A stretch of 5,379 bases of DNA from JBBRMQ01 sp038230775. GTDB taxonomy: Bacteria > Acidobacteriota > Thermoanaerobaculia > Gp7-AA8. The notes under the pieces are model-generated. The model saw only the letters and a program-made list of their open reading frames with translations, was not told the origin of the DNA and did not search any database. This document shows positions 1 through 5,346 of the stretch, piece after piece. Every line of letters starts with the position of its first letter. Position 1 is the first letter of the stretch. The stretch spans positions 1 through 5,379 of the forward strand of contig JBBRMQ010000268.1 in the NCBI GenBank assembly GCA_038230775.1, written 5' to 3'. A program made the translations under genes and the position numbers.

Positions 1-671
1 ACTTCGCGGCCCCGTCACCGACGAGCGTCGACATCTCGATCGCGCCCTGCCGCTTCGGAACCAGCTCGGCATCGCGTCCGCGCTTCATCTATTCGGCACA
101 ACTGCAGGGCGGAATCTACGGAGGAAGCTCAGGTTCTCCGGTCATGCTCGACAGCGGCGCGGTGGTCGGGCAGCTCCTCGGCTCGTGTCCCAGCGGCACG
201 AGCGATGCGAACGATGGCTGCGACTCGCGCAACTCGACGATCGACGGTGCGTTTGCCACGACATACGACTCGATCACGCAATTTCTGGAGAACGGGACGG
301 TCGTGACTCCGACCACCTGCACGGCGAGCTCCACGACGCTTTGTCTTTTCGGCAACCGTTTCGCGGTGACCACGAGCTATAAGGCCTCGGATGGGTCGAC
401 CGGCTCCGGTCAGGCCGTGACCATGACCGCGGACACCGGCTACTTCACGTTCTTCTCGGCATCGAACGTCGAGATGGTCGTGAAGGTCCTGAACGCCTGC
501 GTCGCCGCCCTCGGAAATAAGTTCTGGGTGTTCGCCGGCGGGCTGACGAACGTGCAGGTTACGATGACCGTCATCGACACCAAGACGGGAACGGTGAAGA
601 CGTACGTGAACCCGCAGAACACCGCGTTCCAGCCGATTCAGGACACGGGCGCCTTCGCTACGTGCCCGTGA
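1..671 (+). CDS. Secreted trypsin-like serine protease, C-terminal part (5' end outside window)
   Basis: The frame is open from base 3 with no start in view, so the N-terminus, including the expected signal peptide and the catalytic His and Asp, lies upstream. The fragment encodes 222 residues. Near its start is a Gly-Gly-Ser-Ser-Gly-Ser-Pro motif, the nucleophile signature of chymotrypsin-fold (S1/lysyl-endopeptidase-like) proteases; the predicted catalytic Ser is fragment residue 43, bases 129-131. It is followed by the usual strand (VVGQLLG) and a final segment ending near ITQFLENG. From about residue 105 to the end is a second domain (STTLCLFGNRF... GYFTFF... NVEMVVKVL... FWVFAGGLTNV) that I recognise as a recurrent C-terminal module of secreted acidobacterial proteins, of unknown role and possibly for surface attachment or sorting. 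Cysteines around the active site suggest an exported, disulfide-bonded protein. The stop at 669-671 overlaps the convergent hydrolase gene by 14 nt. The protease fold is fairly secure; substrate specificity cannot be read. Confidence 0.85.
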   Translation, partial: FAAPSPTSVDISIAPCRFGTSSASRPRFIYSAQLQGGIYGGSSGSPVMLDSGAVVGQLLGSCPSGTSDANDGCDSRNSTIDGAFATTYDSITQFLENGTVVTPTTCTASSTTLCLFGNRFAVTTSYKASDGSTGSGQAVTMTADTGYFTFFSASNVEMVVKVLNACVAALGNKFWVFAGGLTNVQVTMTVIDTKTGTVKTYVNPQNTAFQPIQDTGAFATCP

Positions 672-1518
672 CGAAGCGTACGACCGACTCGTAGTAGCGA
701 TCGGGATCGGTGTTCGCGATCTCGCAGTGGCCTCCGGTCTCGGAGACGAGCATCTGCTTCGGCACGCGAAGATCGTCGTACAACCGCACCCCTAACACGA
801 ACGGGATCATCACGTCGCGCTTGCCGTGCATCACGAGTACCGGCACGCCCGCGGCGTTCAGCCATTTCTTCGTCGAGAGAGCGAACGGCACGAACCATCC
901 CATCGGCACGGGGTGATAGAGCGCGTTGCCCATCGCACGCAGCGAAGGAAACGAGTTCTCGATGATCACGCATCGAACCTTGCGATGCGCGGCGACGTAT
1001 GCGGCGTACGGGCCGCCGAGGGATTCGCCGTACATGGCGATCTCGCCTGGCGCGTAGGTGCTCGTGAAGTCGTAGGCGGCAAGCGCATCGTGCAGGAGGC
1101 CGGACTCGCTGGGATTGCCGGCGCTCTTGCCGTAGCCGCGCCAGTCGAATAGAAGCGTCGAGACGCCTCTGCGCGCGAACTCGGCCGCCATCGGCGCGCG
1201 TTCGGTGATGTTGCCGGCGTTGCCGTGGCACCAGATCACGGTCGCCGGGTGTGGGGCCAGCCCTCCAGCTGGCCGGCCAGCCAGAGGGCTGGCCCCACAC
1301 CGGAAAAACCAGCCATGAAGCCGCACGCCGTCCCTGGTCGTGAACGTGACTTCTTCAGGCGGAACGGGCGGATCCCATGCGCCTTCCGGAAAGCGCGAAG
1401 GCACAAACATTGAGGTACGGCGGATGTACTGTGCGAAGAGGTAGAGCGCGATCAGTGCGACGGGGATCGCGATCGCGACACTACGCAGACAATTTTTCCC
1501 AGTCCGTGTCAGGTGCAT
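658..1518 (-). CDS. Membrane-anchored alpha/beta hydrolase (BEM46/ABHD13-like serine hydrolase)
   Basis: The protein has 286 residues when started at ATG 1518. An in-frame ATG at 1542 would add eight residues and extend the overlap with the upstream gene from 38 to 62 nt; neither start has a clear Shine-Dalgarno, so the shorter overlap is preferred. Residues 13-31 form one hydrophobic segment, a probable membrane anchor. The hydrolase core follows: oxyanion motif HGNAGN (98-103), strand LLFDWRGYGKS (122-132), nucleophile elbow GESLGG with Ser166, acid Asp235 in GKRDVMIP, and His264 in GGHCE. This complete triad and the HGNAGN signature fit the BEM46/YfhR-like branch, whose substrates are mostly unknown (esters, lipids or thioesters are possible). 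Residues 73-91 (CGASPLAGRPAGGLAPH region) are encoded by a 54-bp palindrome and look like an insertion in the loop between LHGWFF and ATVIWCHG; all catalytic motifs remain intact. It is the last gene of the minus-strand cluster and overlaps the end of the MamK-like gene, suggesting translational coupling. Confidence 0.85.
   Translation of the reverse strand: MHLTRTGKNCLRSVAIAIPVALIALYLFAQYIRRTSMFVPSRFPEGAWDPPVPPEEVTFTTRDGVRLHGWFFRCGASPLAGRPAGGLAPHPATVIWCHGNAGNITERAPMAAEFARRGVSTLLFDWRGYGKSAGNPSESGLLHDALAAYDFTSTYAPGEIAMYGESLGGPYAAYVAAHRKVRCVIIENSFPSLRAMGNALYHPVPMGWFVPFALSTKKWLNAAGVPVLVMHGKRDVMIPFVLGVRLYDDLRVPKQMLVSETGGHCEIANTDPDRYYESVVRFVTGT
1248..1301. repeat. 54-bp palindromic element inside the hydrolase gene
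   Basis: This is a nearly perfect palindrome. The outer arms of 18 bp (1248-1265 and 1284-1301; core GGGGCCAGCCCTC) are fully complementary, then come two mismatched positions per side (1266-1267 and 1282-1283), then a perfect 14-bp centre GCTGGCCGGCCAGC (1268-1281). There is essentially no loop. The length is a multiple of three (18 codons) and none of the six frames contains a stop codon. Both sides carry CCGG (1245-1248 and 1300-1303), which could be a short target duplication but is too short to weigh much. It encodes a Gly/Ala/Pro-rich stretch in the hydrolase. It could also fold as a strong mRNA hairpin, but its place in mid-gene argues against a terminator. Confidence 0.85.
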
Positions 1519-2512
1519 CGAGTGCCAGCGCCAGTCCGCCATCGGATCCGATGAACACCGGATCCTCCATGTACTTCACCCGTCCGCCGCCCACCTGCTG
1601 CAACGCTTTTTCCAGTGCCTGCGGCAACCCTTTGATCAGACCGCCGCCGCCGGAGAGGATCACGTTGTTGCGCACGCGTTCCTGAAACTCCGGTTCCACG
1701 CGCGACAGGAGGTCGAGCATCGTCTCGATCGTCGGTGACAGCAGCGTCTCGCAAGCGCCCTTGATCTCGTTGGTGATGTCCAGATCGGTCGGAACGCCCT
1801 TGACCGGCGCGCTCACCACGGCGCGTTGCGGCGGCTCGCCGACGAAGCTGAACTTTTCCTTCCACTCGCGAACCATGAACACCGTCACGTTCGCCTGCGG
1901 GTAGCTATCTTCGACGAGCTTCAGCAACTGCGTGTCGATGGAATCGCCGGCGACGGTCAGCGTGCGCTGATCTTCTTCCGTCGGATAGCGGCCCTTCATC
2001 ACACAGAAGTCCGTGGTGCCGGCGCCGATGTCGATGATCATCGTGTGCAGCAGCGCGTTCAGTCCGTATGCCACGGCGAAAGGTTCGGACACGATCATCA
2101 GGCAGTCGACGATGCCTTTCATCGAGTTGCGGAGGTACTGCTTGTTGGTGCGCAGTGCGGCCGCCGGCACGCCCACCACGGCGCGCACGTTGTCGGTGTC
2201 GACCTTTCCGTTGGCCTTCACGCCGACGAGACCGAGCAGGTAGCGAAGGAGCTCGCGCACGGCTTCGACGTCTTTCTCGGAGCCTTCCTTCAGCAGTCCG
2301 CGCTCGAGCGGGCGATGCAGGTCGAGCATTGTGCGATTGGTGACCGCTTCGTGGCCGATGAGCACGTTCCGCTTGAGGATCTTCTTCGCGACCATGTCGG
2401 CCGGCCAGCCGACGAAGCTGTCGACGACGAATCGCTCGCCGTTGGATGCCGAGATCGCGCTTCGCGAGGTGCCGAGGTCGATGCCGACGTGGAGTAGCTC
2501 GGGGGTGGCCAT
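1481..2512 (-). CDS. MamK-like bacterial actin (filament-forming ATPase)
   Basis: The protein has 343 residues, close to the roughly 347 of magnetosome MamK. ATG 2512 is chosen because a Shine-Dalgarno lies 9 nt upstream and the actin fold begins at once; the frame stays open further upstream but only as a shadow of the amidase gene. Actin-superfamily motifs appear in order: phosphate-1 loop GIDLGTSRSA (10-19), connect region VVGVPAA (112-118), VSEPFAVAYGL (141-151), phosphate-2 loop DIGAGTTD (161-168), and adenosine-binding loop ILSGGGG (285-291). The stretches VGWPADMVAKK, LDLHRPLERG, VSEPF...YGL, DIGAGTTDFC and EKFSFVG match, as I recall it, Magnetospirillum MamK more closely than MreB, ParM, FtsA or DnaK. 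Glu143 and Asp161 fall at the same numbers as the ATPase residues studied in MamK. MamK builds cytoplasmic filaments that align and segregate magnetosomes, but related proteins occur in bacteria without magnetosomes, and none of the other mam genes is visible here. The gene starts 4 nt after the amidase stop. Confidence 0.85.
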   Translation of the reverse strand: MATPELLHVGIDLGTSRSAISASNGERFVVDSFVGWPADMVAKKILKRNVLIGHEAVTNRTMLDLHRPLERGLLKEGSEKDVEAVRELLRYLLGLVGVKANGKVDTDNVRAVVGVPAAALRTNKQYLRNSMKGIVDCLMIVSEPFAVAYGLNALLHTMIIDIGAGTTDFCVMKGRYPTEEDQRTLTVAGDSIDTQLLKLVEDSYPQANVTVFMVREWKEKFSFVGEPPQRAVVSAPVKGVPTDLDITNEIKGACETLLSPTIETMLDLLSRVEPEFQERVRNNVILSGGGGLIKGLPQALEKALQQVGGGRVKYMEDPVFIGSDGGLALALDAPDTDWEKLSA

Positions 2513-2516
2513 GTTG

Positions 2517-3524
2517 TTAGATCCCTTTCTTCTCGCTACTCGTGGCGTAATCGTGAATGCCGCTGAATAAAGCCTGCGCGATCTGCTGGCGGTAGTCGCT
2601 GCGCTGCAGCATCGCCGCGTCGCGCTGATCGGAGAGGCAGCCGACTTCGGCGAGCACCGCGGGCATATCCGTCGCCACGAGCACGAGGAAGGGCGCGCGT
2701 TTGACACCCCAGTTTTCGAGGCCGGCATCCGCGCCGCGAAGATCGTTGAAGAGTTTCTGCTGCACCGCAGCCGCCAAACGCCGCGACTCGTCGCGCCGCG
2801 CGTCGGCGTACATCCGGTCGAGCATCCGCCGGATGTCCGGCAGCGAATACCCGGACGCTCCATTCTCCTGGGCCGCGAGCTTCGTGAGCTTCGGATCGTT
2901 CGTCACGCCGAGGTAGTAGGTTTCCACGCCGTGATTGGCTTTGCCGGAGGCCAGAGAGTTGACGTGGATCGAAACGAAGATGTCGCCGTCCGACGTGTTC
3001 GCGATGCGGGCGCGGTCGCGAAGCGGGATGAGGCGATCATCGTTGCGCGTGATGACGACCTCGAATCCGCCGCGTTCCAGCAGCGTGCGCAGCCGGGAGG
3101 CGACGTCGAGCGTGATTTCCTTTTCCGCGAGGCGCGAGGCGGCGGTGGCGCCAGGGTCGTTGCCGCCGTGACCGGCATCGATGACCACACGTTTGATCGA
3201 GAGAGGAAACGCGGCTGCGGAGAGCGGCTCGATCATGTCGGGAATCTGGGGCAGCGGGCTCTCAGCCCGCTGAATGTGCTGCGGAGTACGGCGGGCTGAG
3301 AGCCCGCCGCCCGAGGCCACATGTCGCTGACCGCCAAGGTACGTCGAACCGAAGAGCGTCAGGGGAAGAAGCAGAACGATCGGCAATCGGCGAAGCCAGG
3401 CATGCCCGAATCGTCGGGCAGTCCTCAGCGCTCGCGGAGGCAAGCCTCGAATCGTATCGAGGTTCTCGGCCACCGCCCCGCGAAGCAATTCGCGCTTGAC
3501 CCGTTCCATGTTCCCGCCGCTCAT
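2517..3524 (-). CDS. Membrane-anchored N-acetylmuramoyl-L-alanine amidase (Amidase_3, zinc-dependent)
   Basis: The 335-residue protein is predicted to cleave the bond between N-acetylmuramic acid and L-alanine of the peptidoglycan stem peptide. A basic N-terminal region (1-47) of the positive-inside type precedes one hydrophobic segment (about 48-64), so the catalytic part should lie in the periplasm. The linker (65-110) is followed by the Amidase_3 domain (about 111-327): VVIDAGHGGNDPGA with zinc ligand His119, AEKEITLDVA with Glu134, FVSIHVNS with His187, and AVLAEVGCLS with catalytic Glu293. All four key residues are present. Residues about 72-91 (GGGLSARRTPQHIQRAESPL region) are encoded by a double-hairpin repeat and look like an in-frame insertion into the linker. 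Start choice is uncertain: ATG 3524 has only a weak GTGGA upstream, and ATG 3509 is an alternative. It lies 47 nt after the cytochrome gene and 4 nt before the MamK-like gene. Confidence 0.92.
   Translation of the reverse strand: MSGGNMERVKRELLRGAVAENLDTIRGLPPRALRTARRFGHAWLRRLPIVLLLPLTLFGSTYLGGQRHVASGGGLSARRTPQHIQRAESPLPQIPDMIEPLSAAAFPLSIKRVVIDAGHGGNDPGATAASRLAEKEITLDVASRLRTLLERGGFEVVITRNDDRLIPLRDRARIANTSDGDIFVSIHVNSLASGKANHGVETYYLGVTNDPKLTKLAAQENGASGYSLPDIRRMLDRMYADARRDESRRLAAAVQQKLFNDLRGADAGLENWGVKRAPFLVLVATDMPAVLAEVGCLSDQRDAAMLQRSDYRQQIAQALFSGIHDYATSSEKKGI
2522..2527 (-). promoter_or_regulatory. Ribosome binding site of the MamK-like gene
   Basis: On the minus strand the sequence reads AAAGGGATCTAACAACATG. 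The AAGGGA core is a reasonable Shine-Dalgarno placed 9 nt before ATG 2512. It lies within the last codons of the amidase gene and so supports both the chosen start and coupled translation of the pair. Confidence 0.5.
3253..3309. repeat. Paired inverted hairpins (BIME/REP-like) inside the amidase gene
   Basis: Two hairpins face each other. The left (3253-3271) has an 8-bp stem around loop CTC; the right (3289-3309) has a 9-bp stem around loop GAG. A 17-bp core, GCGGGCTGAGAGCCCGC at 3291-3307, is the exact reverse complement of 3254-3270, so they are two copies of one unit in opposite orientation, separated by about 20 nt. A GGAG tetranucleotide (3283-3286) sits 2 nt before the right stem, recalling the GTAG/GGAG mark next to REP hairpins handled by RAYT transposases; the left copy lacks it. 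The 57 bp equal 19 codons and do not disturb the amidase frame. No RAYT gene is in the window. Confidence 0.8.
3403..3420. repeat. Small stem-loop in the 5' part of the amidase gene
   Basis: TGCCCGA and TCGGGCA form a perfect 7-bp stem around ATCG. It lies in codons of the segment just before the amidase's hydrophobic anchor. A chance origin is possible at this GC content. Confidence 0.35.
3445..3462. repeat. Second small stem-loop near the amidase start
   Basis: CCTCGA and TCGAGG form a 6-bp stem around ATCGTA, 24 bases from the neighbouring stem-loop at 3403-3420. On the mRNA this is about 60 nt after the start codon. It could affect early translation or be chance. Confidence 0.25.
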
Positions 3525-3571
3525 TCCACGCTCGATTTTCGATGCTCGAATCGATAATTCTAGCAGGACGG

Positions 3572-4603
3572 CTATTGAGGGGGGACGAACACCGTATCTT
3601 CGAGCTTCGCGCCGAGCTGGACGTCGCTGTAATGGCGGGTGGCGCTGACCCAGGGATCGACGAGCGAGACACGCACCATAAACGGGAACTTTGTCCCTCC
3701 GACGTCGCGATAGTCCTCAAAGTCGGTTTGCTGCGGGAGGGGTCCGATCGGGCCGTCGGTGATGATCATTCGCCGTACGAGCAGGCCCGAGGCGGCGTCG
3801 AAGTAATAGCGCGCGTGGGTCCTTCCGTCGAGGGAGGCTGCCACGAGGATCGTGTCGTGATCGCCGACCTTTTCCTTGCGCAGGACGCGCGCATCCTTTG
3901 GGATTGCGCCGGGAACCTGGGGAGAGTACGCGCTCGTGAGCTCCCGGAAGTTCTCGGCCTGACTGTCGCCGAACTTGTGCACTCCCCCGGAGTCGCGTGA
4001 CGCACCGCTCTTCGTGTCCCACCATTGCTCGAGCTTCGCTTCGCCCATCGTCGTCTCGACATGGACGCGGCCGTTCGATTCCTGAATCTCGATCGGTAGA
4101 GGCTTTCCGTCGAATCCCTCGCGTGTTCCTCTCAGAATGCGGGGAGACCCAAGACGGCTGGCGTCGCCCATCGCGGCCGCATAGTGCTTCGTGACGTCTT
4201 CGAGAGAGGGGAGAGTCGGTCGCGTCGATTTCGGAGTCGGGAAAGGAGGAGCGGTCTGCGGCAGCGTGACGAGCGACATCGGATGCGTCGAGCCGCGATG
4301 GCAGGTGTTGCATGAGATCGCCGCCCGGCCGCCGAACTGTTCGTGGTTCAGCTTCTCGGCCATCTGCATCATGTCGCGCGCGGTCTCTTTTTCCCTCTTG
4401 GCGTCGCTGGCGAAGTCCCATGAGCCTTTGTCGTCGACCACATGGCAGTAGTCGCAGTTCACGCCGAGCGACGAGCGCATCATATTCATGGTGCGCTGGA
4501 GCTCGAGATCCGACATGCCGGTCAGGATCTGCAGGTTCTTCTGCTCCGCCTGGGCCCTGGAGGCGAGGGCGATGAGCGCAACGGCCGTCAGAAAGCGTCG
4601 CAT
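3572..4603 (-). CDS. Diheme cytochrome c of the photosynthetic reaction-centre cytochrome family, with C-terminal lipoprotein-sorting-like domain
   Basis: The 343-residue protein begins at ATG 4603, chosen because it gives an immediate signal peptide (MRRFLTAVALIALASRAQA, cleavage near Ala19). Two CxxCH haem sites are present: CDYCH (50-54) and CNTCH (98-102). Each follows a Met-rich helix (GMSDLELQRTMNMM at 29-42; ARDMMQMAEKLN at 75-86) that can supply the axial Met, the arrangement of the tetrahaem reaction-centre cytochrome reduced to two haems. Residues about 135-343 form a second domain (YYFDAASGLLVRR, DFEDYRDVGGTKFPF, VFVPP) that resembles the LolA-like lipoprotein-sorting fold common in Acidobacteriota. 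Acidobacteria carry many such proteins without any photosystem, and no reaction-centre L or M genes are seen, so a periplasmic electron-transfer or redox-sensing role is inferred. No good Shine-Dalgarno precedes the ATG. The gene heads the minus-strand cluster. Confidence 0.88.
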   Translation of the reverse strand: MRRFLTAVALIALASRAQAEQKNLQILTGMSDLELQRTMNMMRSSLGVNCDYCHVVDDKGSWDFASDAKREKETARDMMQMAEKLNHEQFGGRAAISCNTCHRGSTHPMSLVTLPQTAPPFPTPKSTRPTLPSLEDVTKHYAAAMGDASRLGSPRILRGTREGFDGKPLPIEIQESNGRVHVETTMGEAKLEQWWDTKSGASRDSGGVHKFGDSQAENFRELTSAYSPQVPGAIPKDARVLRKEKVGDHDTILVAASLDGRTHARYYFDAASGLLVRRMIITDGPIGPLPQQTDFEDYRDVGGTKFPFMVRVSLVDPWVSATRHYSDVQLGAKLEDTVFVPPQ

Positions 4604-4647
4604 GCCATGAGGATACCGCAGCCGGTCTGAGCGGCGAGGGTTGTGCA
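4604..4647. promoter_or_regulatory. Divergent intergenic region between cytochrome and transporter genes
   Basis: This 44-bp gap must hold, or lie close to, the start signals for both divergent genes. I see no convincing -35/-10 pair on either strand, so the promoters may extend into the coding ends or be of an unrecognised type. The only clear signal is the GAGGG ribosome binding site for the transporter. Confidence 0.3.
4636..4640 (+). promoter_or_regulatory. Ribosome binding site supporting a TTG start for the transporter
   Basis: GAGGG lies 7 nt before TTG 4648 but 19 nt before the in-frame ATG at 4660. The spacing favours the TTG as initiator, although ATG 4660 would give an equally sensible protein. 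Confidence 0.4.
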
Positions 4648-5346
4648 TTGCAACCGGGGATGGAGTTACGGATTCCGTTTGAAACACTACTGAAGATCGC
4701 GCTCACGCTGCTTCTCATCCTGGGCCTGATCAAGCTCTGGCCGATCATCGTGATGCTGATCTTTGCGGTGCTGATCGCCGTACTGCTCGATCCGATCGTG
4801 AGCTGGTTCGAGCGGCATCGCGCGCGACGGGGGCTGGCGATCGGCCTCATCGCCGTCCTCACCTTCGGTCTGCTCATCGCCTTCCTCGGCTACGTCCTTC
4901 CGTCGATCACGAAGCAGCTCGTGGATTTCGGCACAGAGTGGCCGAAAATCTTTCACCGCCTGACGATGTCGTTTCCTGCAGCGCGGGGAGTCATTCCGCA
5001 GAAACCGAATCCGCAGCAGATGCAGCGCATGCTCGGTCGTGGTGTGAGCGCGGGGATGTACGCGCTCGAGGGACTGACGGCGCTGGTGTTCGTTCTGGTC
5101 GTCGCGATGTACCTTCTGGTCGAGGGACGGCGCGCGTACGCATGGCTCGTCAGCTTCGCGCCGGCCCGAAACCGCAAGCGTCCACCGAATCGTTCACGCC
5201 GCCCGCGCCCGCCCCGGCCTCCCGCGTGCCCTCGATCGGCCGCCCCGAACCGCGTCGCGCCCAGCGTGAGGTCGAATCGGAGCCCGCCGATCACTCGCAT
5301 CTGCCGGCGTTCCTGCTGCGCCCGGTTCGCGCAAGGATCTAACTAA
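4648..5346 (+). CDS. AI-2E family (PerM/UPF0118-type) transporter, N-terminal half only, followed by a non-homologous tail
   Basis: The first ~175 residues fit the AI-2E/PerM permease family: an N-terminal amphipathic start, two close hydrophobic helices (about 14-48) ending LLDPIVSWFERHRARRGLAI, a third helix (62-84), the periplasmic-type helical segment (ITKQLVDFGTEWPKIFHRL), and a fourth helix (140-157, LTALVFVLVVAMYLLVEG) followed by RRAYAWLVSFAPARNRKR. Full members have about 340-370 residues and seven or eight helices; the later helices are missing. After about residue 178 the frame reads a low-quality Pro/Arg/Cys-rich string unlike any membrane protein until the stop at 5344-5346. The better coding frame there is +2 relative to this one. 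So the gene is truncated, frameshifted or joined to foreign DNA, and the product is unlikely to work as a transporter. Members move small molecules or ions; the AI-2 export role is established for few of them. Confidence 0.7.
   Translation: MQPGMELRIPFETLLKIALTLLLILGLIKLWPIIVMLIFAVLIAVLLDPIVSWFERHRARRGLAIGLIAVLTFGLLIAFLGYVLPSITKQLVDFGTEWPKIFHRLTMSFPAARGVIPQKPNPQQMQRMLGRGVSAGMYALEGLTALVFVLVVAMYLLVEGRRAYAWLVSFAPARNRKRPPNRSRRPRPPRPPACPRSAAPNRVAPSVRSNRSPPITRICRRSCCARFAQGSN
5163..5342 (+). other. C-terminal coding fragment of another protein in a different frame (disordered tail)
   Basis: In the frame whose codons start at 5163, the sequence encodes a Pro/Ala-rich linker (TESFTPPAPAPASRVPS), a charged stretch (GRPEPRRAQREVESEPADH) and a short ending LPAFLLRPVRARI before TAA at 5340-5342. 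Nearly every third codon position is G or C and the composition is that of a natural disordered tail, whereas the transporter frame over the same bases is not. The linker plus short hydrophobic-basic end resembles the tail of FtsZ (conserved peptide of the type DIPAFLRR), but the match is weak and other proteins with disordered tails could end this way. No start codon or folded domain is present, so this is the 3' end of a gene whose body is missing. Confidence 0.4.

Noticed and set aside
1248..1301. Palindrome as a transcription terminator
   Set aside because: It lies in the middle of an intact gene with no T-run after it on the transcribed strand.
1826..2497. Plus-strand open frame of 223 codons opposite the MamK-like gene
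   Set aside because: Its composition (His, Asp, Arg, Val) is typical of the antisense of a GC-rich gene, and the opposite strand encodes a full actin fold.
2513..2863. Upstream extension of the MamK-like frame to 2863
   Set aside because: The extra 117 residues overlap the well-supported amidase domain and read as Arg/Ser/Cys-rich shadow sequence; ATG 2512 has its own ribosome binding site.
3525..3571. Possible promoter before the amidase (TAGAAT on the minus strand at 3557-3562)
   Set aside because: The hexamer resembles a -10 box, but no -35 element lies at the right distance; the 47-nt gap fits an operon equally well.
4604..4687. Upstream extension of the cytochrome to ATG 4648 or ATG 4687
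   Set aside because: It would place 15 or 28 residues before an otherwise normal signal peptide and run into the divergent transporter start; no ribosome binding site supports it.
3717..4877. Long minus-strand open frame of 386 codons over the cytochrome and transporter region
   Set aside because: It is a shadow: Arg-rich, low-complexity translation with no domain, crossing the divergent gene boundary, while the overlapping frame shows two haem motifs and a signal peptide.
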